Shown here: piece after piece, positions 17,162 to 24,269 of the stretch | Position numbering within the stretch: the first letter of the stretch is position 1 | How the letters are laid out: every line of letters starts with the position of its first letter | From: Candidatus Nitrosopumilus sp. | Lineage (GTDB): Archaea > Thermoproteota > Nitrososphaeria > Nitrososphaerales > Nitrosopumilaceae | Assembly (NCBI GenBank): GCA_029864235.1 | Contig: JAOTTW010000003.1 | Location: 35,554 to 74,319 of the forward strand | Direction: 5' to 3' | DNA length: 38,766 bases | Position numbers and translations under genes: made by a program | Notes under the pieces: generated by a model | Databases searched by the model: none | Seen by the model: the letters and a program-made list of their open reading frames with translations, nothing else | What the model was told of the DNA's origin: nothing

Positions 17162-17827
17162 TTAGAAGTCTCTATTAAATCCAAAAATTTCATGCTCAGA
17201 TTTTGTTTTGATTATTGGAAGGTAAGAAAAGCCATGTTCAAAGTTGTCAGAGAATTCTGGTTCTTTTCCTATATGTCCCTGATATTTTACAAATGATTTT
17301 ACTGGTTCAGAATCTAATTCAACATAATTAAATTGATAGTAGACATTATCCATTTCTATTGATGTAAGATATCCTATTACCCAAGAATTTTTGTGGGGAA
17401 GTGCATATAATGTAAGATTTTGTTCTTCTGCCAGTTCAGGATTATATGTTAATCGAGCCAAACTACCAATATCTTTTACTCGAATTGGATAAAATATATC
17501 AGATATTTTATCTAATTTTGTTGGTAGTGGTGAAATTTCTGATTCCATATGAATAATTGGTGCATATGTGGAAATGTCTTTAGTTAATTCAACAACATCA
17601 CAATACTCTTTTCCAGCAGATGCTTGATAAGAAATGTATCTTCCAAATTTTGTCATAGGAGTATAAAACACAAGAAGAGTGTTTGCAAGGTTTAAACTGC
17701 TAGATAAAACCCTAGTTCCAGATAAATCATGAGAATATACTCTAAGAGGATACTCTCTAAATGCACAAACAAATCGTGCCAAATCATTAAAGCTATATAA
17801 TTCAATAAAACATTGACTTTGTGTCAT
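17162..17827 (-). CDS. unknown alpha/beta protein, 221 residues
   Basis: A well-formed ATG-started gene with balanced composition, unlike its A-rich neighbours. It begins MTQSQCFIELYSFNDLARFVCAFRE, with beta-rich stretches (LLVFYTPM, WVIGYLTSIEMDNVYYQFNYVELD) and a tail with FGFNRDF. No transmembrane segment, signal peptide or known catalytic motif is visible. The even codon use and long beta/alpha alternation suggest a conserved globular protein. Function unknown. Confidence 0.72.
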   Translation of the reverse strand: MTQSQCFIELYSFNDLARFVCAFREYPLRVYSHDLSGTRVLSSSLNLANTLLVFYTPMTKFGRYISYQASAGKEYCDVVELTKDISTYAPIIHMESEISPLPTKLDKISDIFYPIRVKDIGSLARLTYNPELAEEQNLTLYALPHKNSWVIGYLTSIEMDNVYYQFNYVELDSEPVKSFVKYQGHIGKEPEFSDNFEHGFSYLPIIKTKSEHEIFGFNRDF

Positions 17828-17897
17828 TAATACATAATCAAGTTAGTATTGTGTTTTAATTCTTTTAGATTTTTTTTAAAGTCTTATTAGTTTCAAT

Positions 17898-17911
17898 TCT
17901 CTATATAGAGA
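17898..17911 (+). promoter_or_regulatory. 14-nt palindrome directly before the ATG at 17914
   Basis: A perfect palindrome, TCTCTATATAGAGA, ends 2 nt before the start codon. It could be an operator over the transcription start of a leaderless gene, or a chance match. Confidence 0.3.
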
Positions 17912-17913
17912 GT

Positions 17914-18111
17914 ATGGTTACAAATAAAACTCGTAAAACTAGTTCTGAGGAATTGGAAAAGTTGCAAAAAGAAGAAGAAACACGAAATGCAGCTAGACGA
18001 AAAGCTCAGAAAAACGGTAAGAGTATAGCTACGGATAAATCAAAACTAAAGATACTAAAACCTACACGCCCAGCACGAAAAGTTACTAAAAAACGGGCAT
18101 CAGTGAGATGA
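17914..18111 (+). CDS. small basic protein, 65 residues
   Basis: A strongly basic protein (Lys/Arg-rich throughout) starting MVTNKTRKTSSEELEKLQKE, with a central charged helix and a C-terminal KPTRPARKVTKKRASVR tail. The composition suits nucleic-acid or ribosome binding. The PTRPARKVTKKR tail resembles extended tails of ribosomal or chromatin proteins, but no family is recognised. It is flanked by its own short promoter region. Confidence 0.62.
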   Translation: MVTNKTRKTSSEELEKLQKEEETRNAARRKAQKNGKSIATDKSKLKILKPTRPARKVTKKRASVR

Positions 18112-18415
18112 TGACATATTTTTAAAAAACCAAATTATTTTATTTTTTCTTTATTAACAGTCTATGATTCTATGAAAGATTTTTTATGAAAGTGGATTTA
18201 TTATAAAAATTGCCATTAGAAACCATTGTGTAATTCTTTTTATGAAAATATTCCATGATAAAATGAAATATGATTAATTTTCCAAAAACAACAGAAGAGA
18301 TCAGGGCTAGAATAAGTTCTTCGAGAAATAACATATAAATTGTAACGCTAACAGATGTCATAATTTCTAGGCTAATGCAAGTAAAAAGAAAGTAAAGGTT
18401 TTTTTGCGATTTAGT
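18112..18415. other. 304-bp gap without a supported gene
   Basis: A 63-codon frame at 18361-18170 (minus) reads as a short hydrophobic segment followed by Asn/Lys-rich low-complexity sequence. A 22-codon plus-strand frame (MINFPKTTEEIRARIS) overlaps it. Neither has a clear promoter or family; I call neither a gene. Confidence 0.5.
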
Positions 18416-18829
18416 TTAGGATTGGGATTTTGGCCACATAGATTTCCAGGTTTCCGAAAATTTTTTCATTATTTCACCATAGGTCTGCATTTGTTCCATT
18501 CCAGATGAACTAAAAGACTTCTGCCAATTTTCTGCAAATTGTTTGAAAGCGGTAGTACTAGAATCACTAAGTGTTTTTTGCCATGCCTCACTAAATTCTT
18601 TATAGGATTTCATTCCAGCATCAGCAAGTGCCTTTTGCCAATTTTCTGCAAATAATTTCATAGTTTCTGCACTAGATTCTTTGGATGCTTTTCTCCAAAC
18701 TTCATTAAATTTAGCTTGCATATCGTTATTTGCACTTTGAATTTGCTCAAAAAGGTTTTTCCAGTTTTCTAGAGATTTAGAATATTCTTGCCATAGTGAA
18801 TCCCACTCGTTTGATTTTTCTTCTGACAT
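18416..18829 (-). CDS. protein with 19-residue tryptophan repeats (phasin/PhaE-like candidate)
   Basis: A 137-residue acidic/helical protein. Tryptophans fall at 45, 64, 83 and 102, exactly 19 residues apart, each followed by Q/R-K, then a small D/S turn, then an amphipathic helix with F-x-E. A last module from 102 to 128 is 26 long. This is a tandem repeat of about WQKxLxDxGxxxxKxFxEx. The N-terminus (W13-QEY, W23-K) and the last module match the protein at 14034-14513. It lies 51 nt downstream of a thioesterase on the same strand. The likely role is a helical coat or scaffold; polyhydroxyalkanoate granule binding is possible but unproved. Confidence 0.75.
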   Translation of the reverse strand: MSEEKSNEWDSLWQEYSKSLENWKNLFEQIQSANNDMQAKFNEVWRKASKESSAETMKLFAENWQKALADAGMKSYKEFSEAWQKTLSDSSTTAFKQFAENWQKSFSSSGMEQMQTYGEIMKKFSETWKSMWPKSQS

Positions 18830-18880
18830 TATATAGTGTAAGATTTTAGTGACTCTTAAACTAATCCATTAATGAAGGAA

Positions 18881-19372
18881 TTATGCCTTCTGACGATGAT
18901 TTAGTCTTTCTTGCATTCTAAATTTTCCCTCTTCAAATTTTGTTCGATCTTCATCTGTTTTTAGCATTAGTTTAGGAACTGGTGTAGGTTTTCCATTTTT
19001 ATCTAATGCAACAAAAGTAACAAATGCTGTACCAGTAATTGTTCTAATTCCAGTGACAATATCTTCAGCTTCAGCTTTTACTTCAATTTCCATTGAGGAA
19101 TTATGAACATAGTTTATTCTTGCATTGAGTTTCAAAACATTGCCAACATAGACAGGTTTGATGAAATTTACACTATCCATACTAACTGTTACTGCATTTG
19201 ATTGAGAATGTCTTTGAGCAACTATTCCTGCAACCATGTCTATATGTTTCAAAATTTCTCCACCAAAAACATTACCCGCAGGATTAGCATCTGATGGAAA
19301 CATTCTGATTATTACTTCAGCATGGGATTCATCTGGACTTTTTTCCGATTTTGTAAAATTTTTAGTCGACAT
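18881..19372 (-). CDS. hotdog-fold acyl-CoA thioesterase
   Basis: A 163-residue enzyme of the acyl-CoA hydrolase (YciA/BACH) group that cleaves acyl-CoA to free acid and CoA. The core reads RMFPSDANPAGNVFGGEILKHIDMVAGIVAQRHS, with the catalytic Asp and Asn and the glycine loop before the hotdog helix, then VNFIKPVYVGN and the strands up to TFVALDKNGKPTPVP. The first 15 residues are a Lys/Ser-rich extension. The start follows the stop of the upstream gene by 1 nt, so the two are translated together. Confidence 0.93.
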   Translation of the reverse strand: MSTKNFTKSEKSPDESHAEVIIRMFPSDANPAGNVFGGEILKHIDMVAGIVAQRHSQSNAVTVSMDSVNFIKPVYVGNVLKLNARINYVHNSSMEIEVKAEAEDIVTGIRTITGTAFVTFVALDKNGKPTPVPKLMLKTDEDRTKFEEGKFRMQERLNHRQKA

Positions 19373-19373
19373 T

Positions 19374-19799
19374 TTATATTCTCTTTAATATCTCCTTTTT
19401 TTTATCTTGAAATTCCTTATCGGTAATTATTCCTTTTTTATTTAATTCTCCTAATTTAACTAAAATTATAAGATTTTTTTCTGATGATGCTAAGTACTTT
19501 GTATTTTCAACAGATTTAGATAGTTTTTTTCCTTTACTTAGAATTTTTTTTGAGACTGTTGAGCTTCGCTTTTTTGCAATGGAGTGTAATTCACTAGTTC
19601 TTTTCTTTGCTAATTCAGCATGTATCTTTAATTTTTTAATGACATCTTTTTTATTTTTTGCTTTAAATCTATGTTGATATTCCTTTATTACAAGCACTGG
19701 AAATGGTGTCCACTCTACATCGTCATAAAACTGAATTAGTTGATCATTTGTTATATTTTTTAAATACTGTCGAAAATAATCTTCAGACTTATTTTCCAA
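19374..19799 (-). CDS. SHOCT-like domain protein
   Basis: A 141-residue basic protein. The N-terminal half (about 1-50) is a small helical domain (YLKNITNDQLIQFYDDVEW, EYQHRFKAK); the middle is a Lys/Ser-rich linker. The last 33 residues (LIILVKLGELNKKGIITDKEFQDKKKEIL) match the SHOCT pattern L-x-L-x-x-G-x-I-T-x-x-E-F-x-x-K-K, a short oligomerisation module often tethered to other proteins. It is in one unit with the thioesterase. Specific role unknown. Confidence 0.78.
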   Translation of the reverse strand: MENKSEDYFRQYLKNITNDQLIQFYDDVEWTPFPVLVIKEYQHRFKAKNKKDVIKKLKIHAELAKKRTSELHSIAKKRSSTVSKKILSKGKKLSKSVENTKYLASSEKNLIILVKLGELNKKGIITDKEFQDKKKEILKRI

Positions 19800-19855
19800 T
19801 ATGATTATTCAGAAATCATCCCATTTAATTTAATCAGTCTAGACGAATTTTTTTA

Positions 19856-21184
19856 TCAAAAGTATTTTTCCAATTTAATTTTATTAATTTTTGGAATTTT
19901 TGCCAATTCAAATCCTTCAAGTCTCTTAGAGAGAGGTCTTGTAGCATCAATACCCATCTTAGCAGTTTGTAATTTCTTTTGATCACTTGATGGGTCTAAA
20001 CTAGAGCCTCTAACTTTTTTCAAAATAATAAGATCTGTGTCAGCTTGAAATCGTGTAGCCATTGCATATTCGACTGCCTCGGCATTATTAGGATCAATAT
20101 CTTCATCTACAACTGTAACTTGTTTTAATGAACGGTGGGATTCAAATGTTTTCTTGATGATTTTTTTGGCATCAGACTCTGTTCTCTTTTTTATTTGCAC
20201 TACTGCATGTAACCAATTACAACCACCATTTGTCATTGATATTTGTTTCGTTTGAGAAAATTCTTTTTTTAGATCTCTATTTAATTTAGACTCTATAGGC
20301 ATTCCCATTAGTAGTCTATGTTCTGAGAAGCCTGATAAAACATCATGATAAATTGGATTATTTCTAAAGAATAGATTTTCTAATTCAAAAACTGGTTGGG
20401 AACGATGGTGATCATATGTTTGAAGCATTTCTACCATCCATTCAGGATGTGTCTTATCACGTAAAATTTTTCCTTCCATGACAATTTCTGCGCCAGATGG
20501 TACATTCAAATCTGAGAATGGAAGTTTTGAGAGTGTAAGTTTCTCTCCTAAAAGCGAATTTGCGATATCAATTTCATCCTTACCCCATTCAGCTTGATAC
20601 GCACTTGCTATTGAAATGGCAGGATGTACACCCACGGTGATGGCAATCTTCAGATCTTCATCATGTTCTTTTGCATTCATAAAACATCTATGTAAATGGC
20701 GACCTTCAACCATTCTAATTGAAAAATGTGTTTTGTCTATTGGCATCATTCTATGAAATGATAAATTCTGTTTTTCAGTTTCTGGGTTTTTTACATATAC
20801 AATTGAAGAAGTTATGAAAGGGCCTGATTCTTTTTCAAAATGAGTCACTATAGGAAGAATAGACAAGTCTTTAGATTTATTTTCCATAAATTTTCCAGAG
20901 GAAATCACTTTAGGTTTTTTTGCATTTTTAATTGATTTTATAACATTTTCATGTATTTTAGCCTCAGAACTTTTAACTGCTAGTGCAAACCTTTTTCGTG
21001 TACCAACTAAATTAGAAACTAGGCTAAAGTTACTTTCTTTAATATTTTCAAACAAAATTGCATGAGAACCATCAAGTTTTGCAGTAATTCCTGCGATCTC
21101 ATATTTTGTAGAAACGAGTTTTTTTATAGTTTTTAATTCGCCAGTTTTTTTGACAAGTGATAAGTAATTTCTTAAATCAGTCAA
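19856..21184 (-). CDS. UbiD-family decarboxylase
   Basis: A 442-residue prenylated-FMN-dependent decarboxylase of the UbiD family (ubiquinone/menaquinone-type or aromatic acid decarboxylation). It matches the family along its length: LRNYLSLVKKTGELKTI at the start, PFITSSIVYVKNPE, the SFHRMMPID and MVEGRHLHR segment that binds the cofactor, PSGAEIVMEGKI, MTNGGCNWLHAVVQI and VVDEDIDPNNAEAVEYAMATRFQAD near the end. No UbiX (the flavin prenyltransferase) is in the window. The start overlaps the upstream gene by 8 nt. In this group a role in menaquinone synthesis is likely but not shown. Confidence 0.93.
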   Translation of the reverse strand: MTDLRNYLSLVKKTGELKTIKKLVSTKYEIAGITAKLDGSHAILFENIKESNFSLVSNLVGTRKRFALAVKSSEAKIHENVIKSIKNAKKPKVISSGKFMENKSKDLSILPIVTHFEKESGPFITSSIVYVKNPETEKQNLSFHRMMPIDKTHFSIRMVEGRHLHRCFMNAKEHDEDLKIAITVGVHPAISIASAYQAEWGKDEIDIANSLLGEKLTLSKLPFSDLNVPSGAEIVMEGKILRDKTHPEWMVEMLQTYDHHRSQPVFELENLFFRNNPIYHDVLSGFSEHRLLMGMPIESKLNRDLKKEFSQTKQISMTNGGCNWLHAVVQIKKRTESDAKKIIKKTFESHRSLKQVTVVDEDIDPNNAEAVEYAMATRFQADTDLIILKKVRGSSLDPSSDQKKLQTAKMGIDATRPLSKRLEGFELAKIPKINKIKLEKYF

Positions 21185-21518
21185 TTCTAATCATATCCAT
21201 TATTTCCGTCATTAAGGCTTTTACAGTATTAGTTTCTAATTCTTTTTGAATAAATGAAGAAATAATAGCAATTCCTTTCATTCTTGTACTAATTCTTTCA
21301 GCTGTTAATTTAAGAAAAAGGGAGTTAGATTTAGATGGAATCACAGTTGTGGTAATAGGAGTAGGGCCAGTAGCTAATGAAACCACCATCGAACCTATTT
21401 TGTTAGATCCTTCAGATATAGAAACAAAATATCCATTTTCAAACTTTTGAATGCGTAAAGAAAAACTGCGGCTCTCCAAATTTATGGTTTTTTGTAAAAA
21501 CCCATTCAGAGAGCTCAA
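21177..21518 (-). CDS. small alpha/beta protein, possible PAC3/PAC4-like proteasome chaperone
   Basis: A 113-residue protein with two N-terminal beta-rich stretches (SRSFSLRIQKFENGYFVSISEGSN and KIGSMVVSLA), an ITTTVIPSK strand, then a long amphipathic helix and a second helix (SSFIQKELETNTVKALMTEIM). This strand order and the KIGSMVV turn resemble the PAC3/PAC4 proteasome-assembly chaperone fold. The resemblance is by eye only and could be coincidental. It overlaps ubiD by 8 nt and follows the zinc-ribbon gene by 17 nt. Confidence 0.7.
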   Translation of the reverse strand: MSSLNGFLQKTINLESRSFSLRIQKFENGYFVSISEGSNKIGSMVVSLATGPTPITTTVIPSKSNSLFLKLTAERISTRMKGIAIISSFIQKELETNTVKALMTEIMDMIRID

Positions 21519-21535
21519 TAAACTTTGAACAAATC

Positions 21536-21970
21536 TTATGCTTTTATTGCTATTGATTCAGTTTTTGGAGAGGCTTTAACTTCAGCATTTGGATTTTTCT
21601 TGCAACGTTTTTCATGTTTTTCAATATTGAGAAGTAGTTTCTCACAATATTGACATGGAGTTTTTTTTGTTTTTGTAGTTTTAGTTTTGGTGGTTTTTGC
21701 TTTTGTTTTAATCTCTGCTATTTCAATTTCAGGAATTTCAGAAATTGCTTTTGCTTCAATTGAATCAGCTTCTACTCTAGCACGAAGTTTTGCTTTGTAT
21801 TTGAGATTACGTGGTTTTGTTCTGAGTCTATATCCACAACACGGACACCAAAGACCTTCCCATTTGATGAATATTTCACAAATTTGGCATCGACGTTGTC
21901 CAGAAGCATACCTTCCAGTACCTACAGGCTTTTGAGCCTTATATCGAACACAAATTCCTTTACAAGTCAT
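21536..21970 (-). CDS. double zinc-finger protein, 144 residues
   Basis: The N-terminal 55 residues form a zinc ribbon: C28-x2-C31 and C42-x2-C45, with conserved GTGRYASGQRRC before and GLWCPCCGYRLR after. Two further Cys at 3 and 7 may add a site. A Lys/Thr/Glu-rich linker (about 60-105) leads to a C-terminal C-x2-C...H-x4-C finger (CQYCEKL...HEKRC). Such proteins bind nucleic acid or act as adaptors. It is the first gene of the run into UbiD; no family name is recalled. Confidence 0.78.
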   Translation of the reverse strand: MTCKGICVRYKAQKPVGTGRYASGQRRCQICEIFIKWEGLWCPCCGYRLRTKPRNLKYKAKLRARVEADSIEAKAISEIPEIEIAEIKTKAKTTKTKTTKTKKTPCQYCEKLLLNIEKHEKRCKKNPNAEVKASPKTESIAIKA

Positions 21971-22264
21971 CTTTGTAAATAAATATAGAATTTATAGGTA
22001 TATAAGCATGGATCGAGAATTAATTGATTAATTTTTTAAAATAATGTAAGAATTTGAATAAAATAATTCATTATAGTTATTTGTTTTAAAAAAAAGAAAA
22101 AAATCTTCAATAAATATGTATAGCTAATTTAGGATTAAATTTATCAAAAATGTTTTTCAATATTTGTTTAATCAAAAATTTCATTTTTTAAAAAATAAAA
22201 CGTATATCATATTTTAACCAAAACAATATTTTTCATTTATAAGGATTTTTAAATATTTTAAAAA

Positions 22265-22729
22265 TTATCCAGTAATTGATAGTGGCAAGATAGAATATCG
22301 ATATCCATCTCTTTGAGAGATGTATTTTGCTGAAAGCATATCTCGTTTTCCTCTTTGATTAAAATTTTTAATTTTTAAGCTAGTTTTTCTTTCATCAACA
22401 AATTCCAATTCAAAAGAAGAACAGAATTTTAGATTAAGCATGTTTGCAATTTCTTTTGCAATGATCATATTTCCATTACCTATCTTAACAATTTTTCTTT
22501 TAGCTCTCAAACCTCCCAAAATTTGAATAATATGCATTATCAATTTATTAACTGATGAGTGAAACGAGCTTTCAATTTCACGTCCATAATAGAATACAGA
22601 TAATCCAGTCATTTGACCAGGATCAACTCCAATTACTAACTCTTCTGGGTCAAATCCTAGATCTAGTTTTTGGATCATCAATCCACGCATTACAGTTGGA
22701 TGTTGTTCAAAGATATCTTCATGAAGCAT
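22265..22729 (-). CDS. RNase-H-fold-like protein of unknown function (core)
   Basis: The first available ATG (22729) gives 154 residues. The core contains VIGVDPGQMTGLSVFYYG, a strand-Asp-turn-strand pattern typical of RNase H/RuvC-like folds (Asp in VDPG), then ILGGLRAKRKIVKIGNG, LEFVDERKTSL and a C-terminal RGKRDMLSAKYISQRDGYR segment with further acidic/basic residues. Protein-like sequence continues in frame upstream of the ATG for 71 codons, so this start is probably too late; see the next entry. Function is not known. Confidence 0.75.
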   Translation of the reverse strand: MLHEDIFEQHPTVMRGLMIQKLDLGFDPEELVIGVDPGQMTGLSVFYYGREIESSFHSSVNKLIMHIIQILGGLRAKRKIVKIGNGNMIIAKEIANMLNLKFCSSFELEFVDERKTSLKIKNFNQRGKRDMLSAKYISQRDGYRYSILPLSITG

Positions 22730-22942
22730 TGGTTTTTTACAATCATTTGGGGCTTCATTTCTAGTTGTTAAAACTAAATGACCATCATAATTTGAGATAT
22801 CTGTTGGTAAAATTGAATCAAATGAAAGATTAAGGGTTTTTAGAGAATTTGAAAATCTATAATATGGTTTACCATATGTAGTAGCAATTGCAATACGAGT
22901 ATTAACTAATGGATCGATATTTCGAGAGATGAAATGTATGAT
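22730..22942 (-). other. in-frame 5' extension without ATG/GTG/TTG
   Basis: Directly upstream of the ATG at 22729 the frame stays open for 71 codons to a TAA at 22943-22945 and reads as globular protein (VNTRIAIATTYGKPYYRF, LSFDSILPTDIS, DGHLVLTTRNEAP). No ATG, GTG or TTG occurs in this stretch. Start could be ATC, ATA, ATT or an edited/erroneous base; the preceding gene ends only 7 nt upstream, suggesting coupled translation. Confidence 0.55.
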
Positions 22943-22949
22943 TTAGGTT

Positions 22950-23285
22950 TTATGCCTTCAAAACAGTTGACACAACATGTTTTACTGCTTCATCAAAATT
23001 AGCATCAATATTTGACTGAATTTCAGATAATTTTGCCTCTCCTTCTTGAGTAATTTTTGCGGATTCGGCATTAGCCTTGTCTTTTGAGGCGTTGATTATG
23101 AGTTCAGCCTCGTTAGTGGCCATTTTCCTGATCTTTTCAACAAGTTTGTCAATTTCATTTTGAGCCTTTACAAAAAGTTGTTTTTTCATATCAGCAACTT
23201 TGCTATTTAGTGAATCGAGATCATCCTCAAGTCCATTAAGAGATTGAATAATCCCAGTAACCCTTGATTCAGCCATGCTGCTCAT
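22950..23285 (-). CDS. A-type ATP synthase peripheral-stalk-like protein (subunit H type)
   Basis: A 111-residue, almost wholly coiled-coil protein: heptad-rich helix from about 8 to 95 (LNGLEDDLDSLNSKVADMKKQLF; EKIRKMATNEAELIINASKDKANAESAKI) ending in NFDEAVKHVVSTVLKA. Length, charge pattern and the hydrophobic C-terminus fit AhaH, which pairs with subunit E in the peripheral stalk of the membrane ATPase. No other ATPase gene is nearby, so another coiled-coil role is possible. Confidence 0.6.
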   Translation of the reverse strand: MSSMAESRVTGIIQSLNGLEDDLDSLNSKVADMKKQLFVKAQNEIDKLVEKIRKMATNEAELIINASKDKANAESAKITQEGEAKLSEIQSNIDANFDEAVKHVVSTVLKA

Positions 23286-23366
23286 GATATAGTAAGTTCT
23301 TCAAATCCATTACTTAAATCATTCAATTTTAGCAAGTTTTATGTCAAATTTGAGGTTATATAGTTT

Positions 23367-23708
23367 TTAACTGGCTGTCAAAAGCAGGATTGCACGTGCA
23401 AGATCGCCTTTGGCTTCCTCAAGTGCATTTTTTGCTTTTTCTTCATCTACTCCCGCTTGTTGACTTACAAGTTGAATGTCTTCCTCTGAAAATATTGGTA
23501 CCTCTAACTCTCTTTCTTCATATGAATCAGCAGTTACTGTAAAAATTGAATTATCCTTGGCTTTCATCTCAGTGACTGATGGCTTGGAAATAATTATCTC
23601 CTTTTTATCAGTCTTGATGATAACCTCTTGAACATTTGGGATCTCTTTCATATCTAATCCCATCTTATCCATCATTCTTCGCATTTCACGATTACCGCCT
23701 CGCATCAT
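23367..23708 (-). CDS. nac: nascent polypeptide-associated complex protein (aNAC)
   Basis: A 113-residue ribosome-associated chaperone that contacts emerging polypeptides. It has the archaeal NAC start (MMRGGNREMRRMMDKMG), the NAC beta-barrel segment (VQEVIIKTDKKEIIISKPSV; SIFTVTADSYEER) and a C-terminal UBA domain (EDIQLVSQQAGVDEEKAKNALEEAKGDLARAILLL). An AAGGAG sequence precedes the ATG by about 10 nt. It follows the PUA gene by 14 nt, a pairing also known in other archaea. Confidence 0.95.
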   Translation of the reverse strand: MMRGGNREMRRMMDKMGLDMKEIPNVQEVIIKTDKKEIIISKPSVTEMKAKDNSIFTVTADSYEERELEVPIFSEEDIQLVSQQAGVDEEKAKNALEEAKGDLARAILLLTAS

Positions 23709-23722
23709 AACGATATTTCTCC

Positions 23723-24178
23723 TTAACGACTTTTTAAACTATCTCTAACTTTGACTGCCATTCCTCTATAAAAATCAGAAATCATTTCTGAAGAAAGAAC
23801 GGCTTTGCCGACAGCAATTACTTTATCATTAAATAACACTGGTGTATCAGATGTGATTCGAATGTTTTTCCCACACCAAACAACATGCTTACAAAATACA
23901 GATCTGCCTTCTTCAACGAAGGGTGCTGCATTCGAATTTACCTCCAAACAATTTTCTTTGAATTTTTTATTTTTTAATAGCAGTTGTGCAAAATATGGGC
24001 TAATTGCCAGACCACCATCAATTCTTAAAGTACACAATAATTTTCCATGATGAGATACAGTTTTGATTCTTCCATTTTTTCTGGAAAAAGTCATTTCAAT
24101 ATCTTTAGGTAAATATTTTGAAACACCATTTCCAAATAATGCGTCAATAGTATATTTCAGCTTTAGAAATTGATCCAT
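23723..24178 (-). CDS. PUA-domain RNA-binding protein
   Basis: About 151 residues with a C-terminal PUA domain (about 73-150: NAAPFVEEGRSVFCKHVVWCGKNIRITSDTPVLFNDKVIAVGKAVLSSEMISDFYRGMAVKVR), the RNA-binding fold of tRNA/rRNA modification enzymes. The N-terminal part (ISPYFAQLLL and the preceding strands) resembles the C2-type segment found before PUA in archaeosine transglycosylase-related proteins. I start at the ATG at 24178 (MDQFLKLKY); the open frame runs 20 codons further up, but that part is not family-like. It leads the PUA-aNAC unit and diverges from the PhoU-type gene. Confidence 0.88.
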   Translation of the reverse strand: MDQFLKLKYTIDALFGNGVSKYLPKDIEMTFSRKNGRIKTVSHHGKLLCTLRIDGGLAISPYFAQLLLKNKKFKENCLEVNSNAAPFVEEGRSVFCKHVVWCGKNIRITSDTPVLFNDKVIAVGKAVLSSEMISDFYRGMAVKVRDSLKSR

Positions 24179-24240
24179 ATCAATAATCCAATCTTTTCTA
24201 AATATTAGTTCAATGTAAGAACATATATTCCAAACCAAAC

Positions 24241-24247
24241 TATATAG
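24241..24247 (+). promoter_or_regulatory. TATA box of the PhoU-type gene
   Basis: TATATAG begins 29 nt before the ATG at 24270, the spacing expected for a leaderless or nearly leaderless archaeal transcript. Confidence 0.55.
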
Positions 24248-24269
24248 ATAAGATTTTTGTCTTTAGTTT

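Noticed and set aside
18170-18361. 63-codon minus-strand frame with a hydrophobic start
   Set aside because: The second half is Asn/Lys low-complexity typical of AT-rich non-coding DNA, no promoter or family, and it is not spaced like an operon member.
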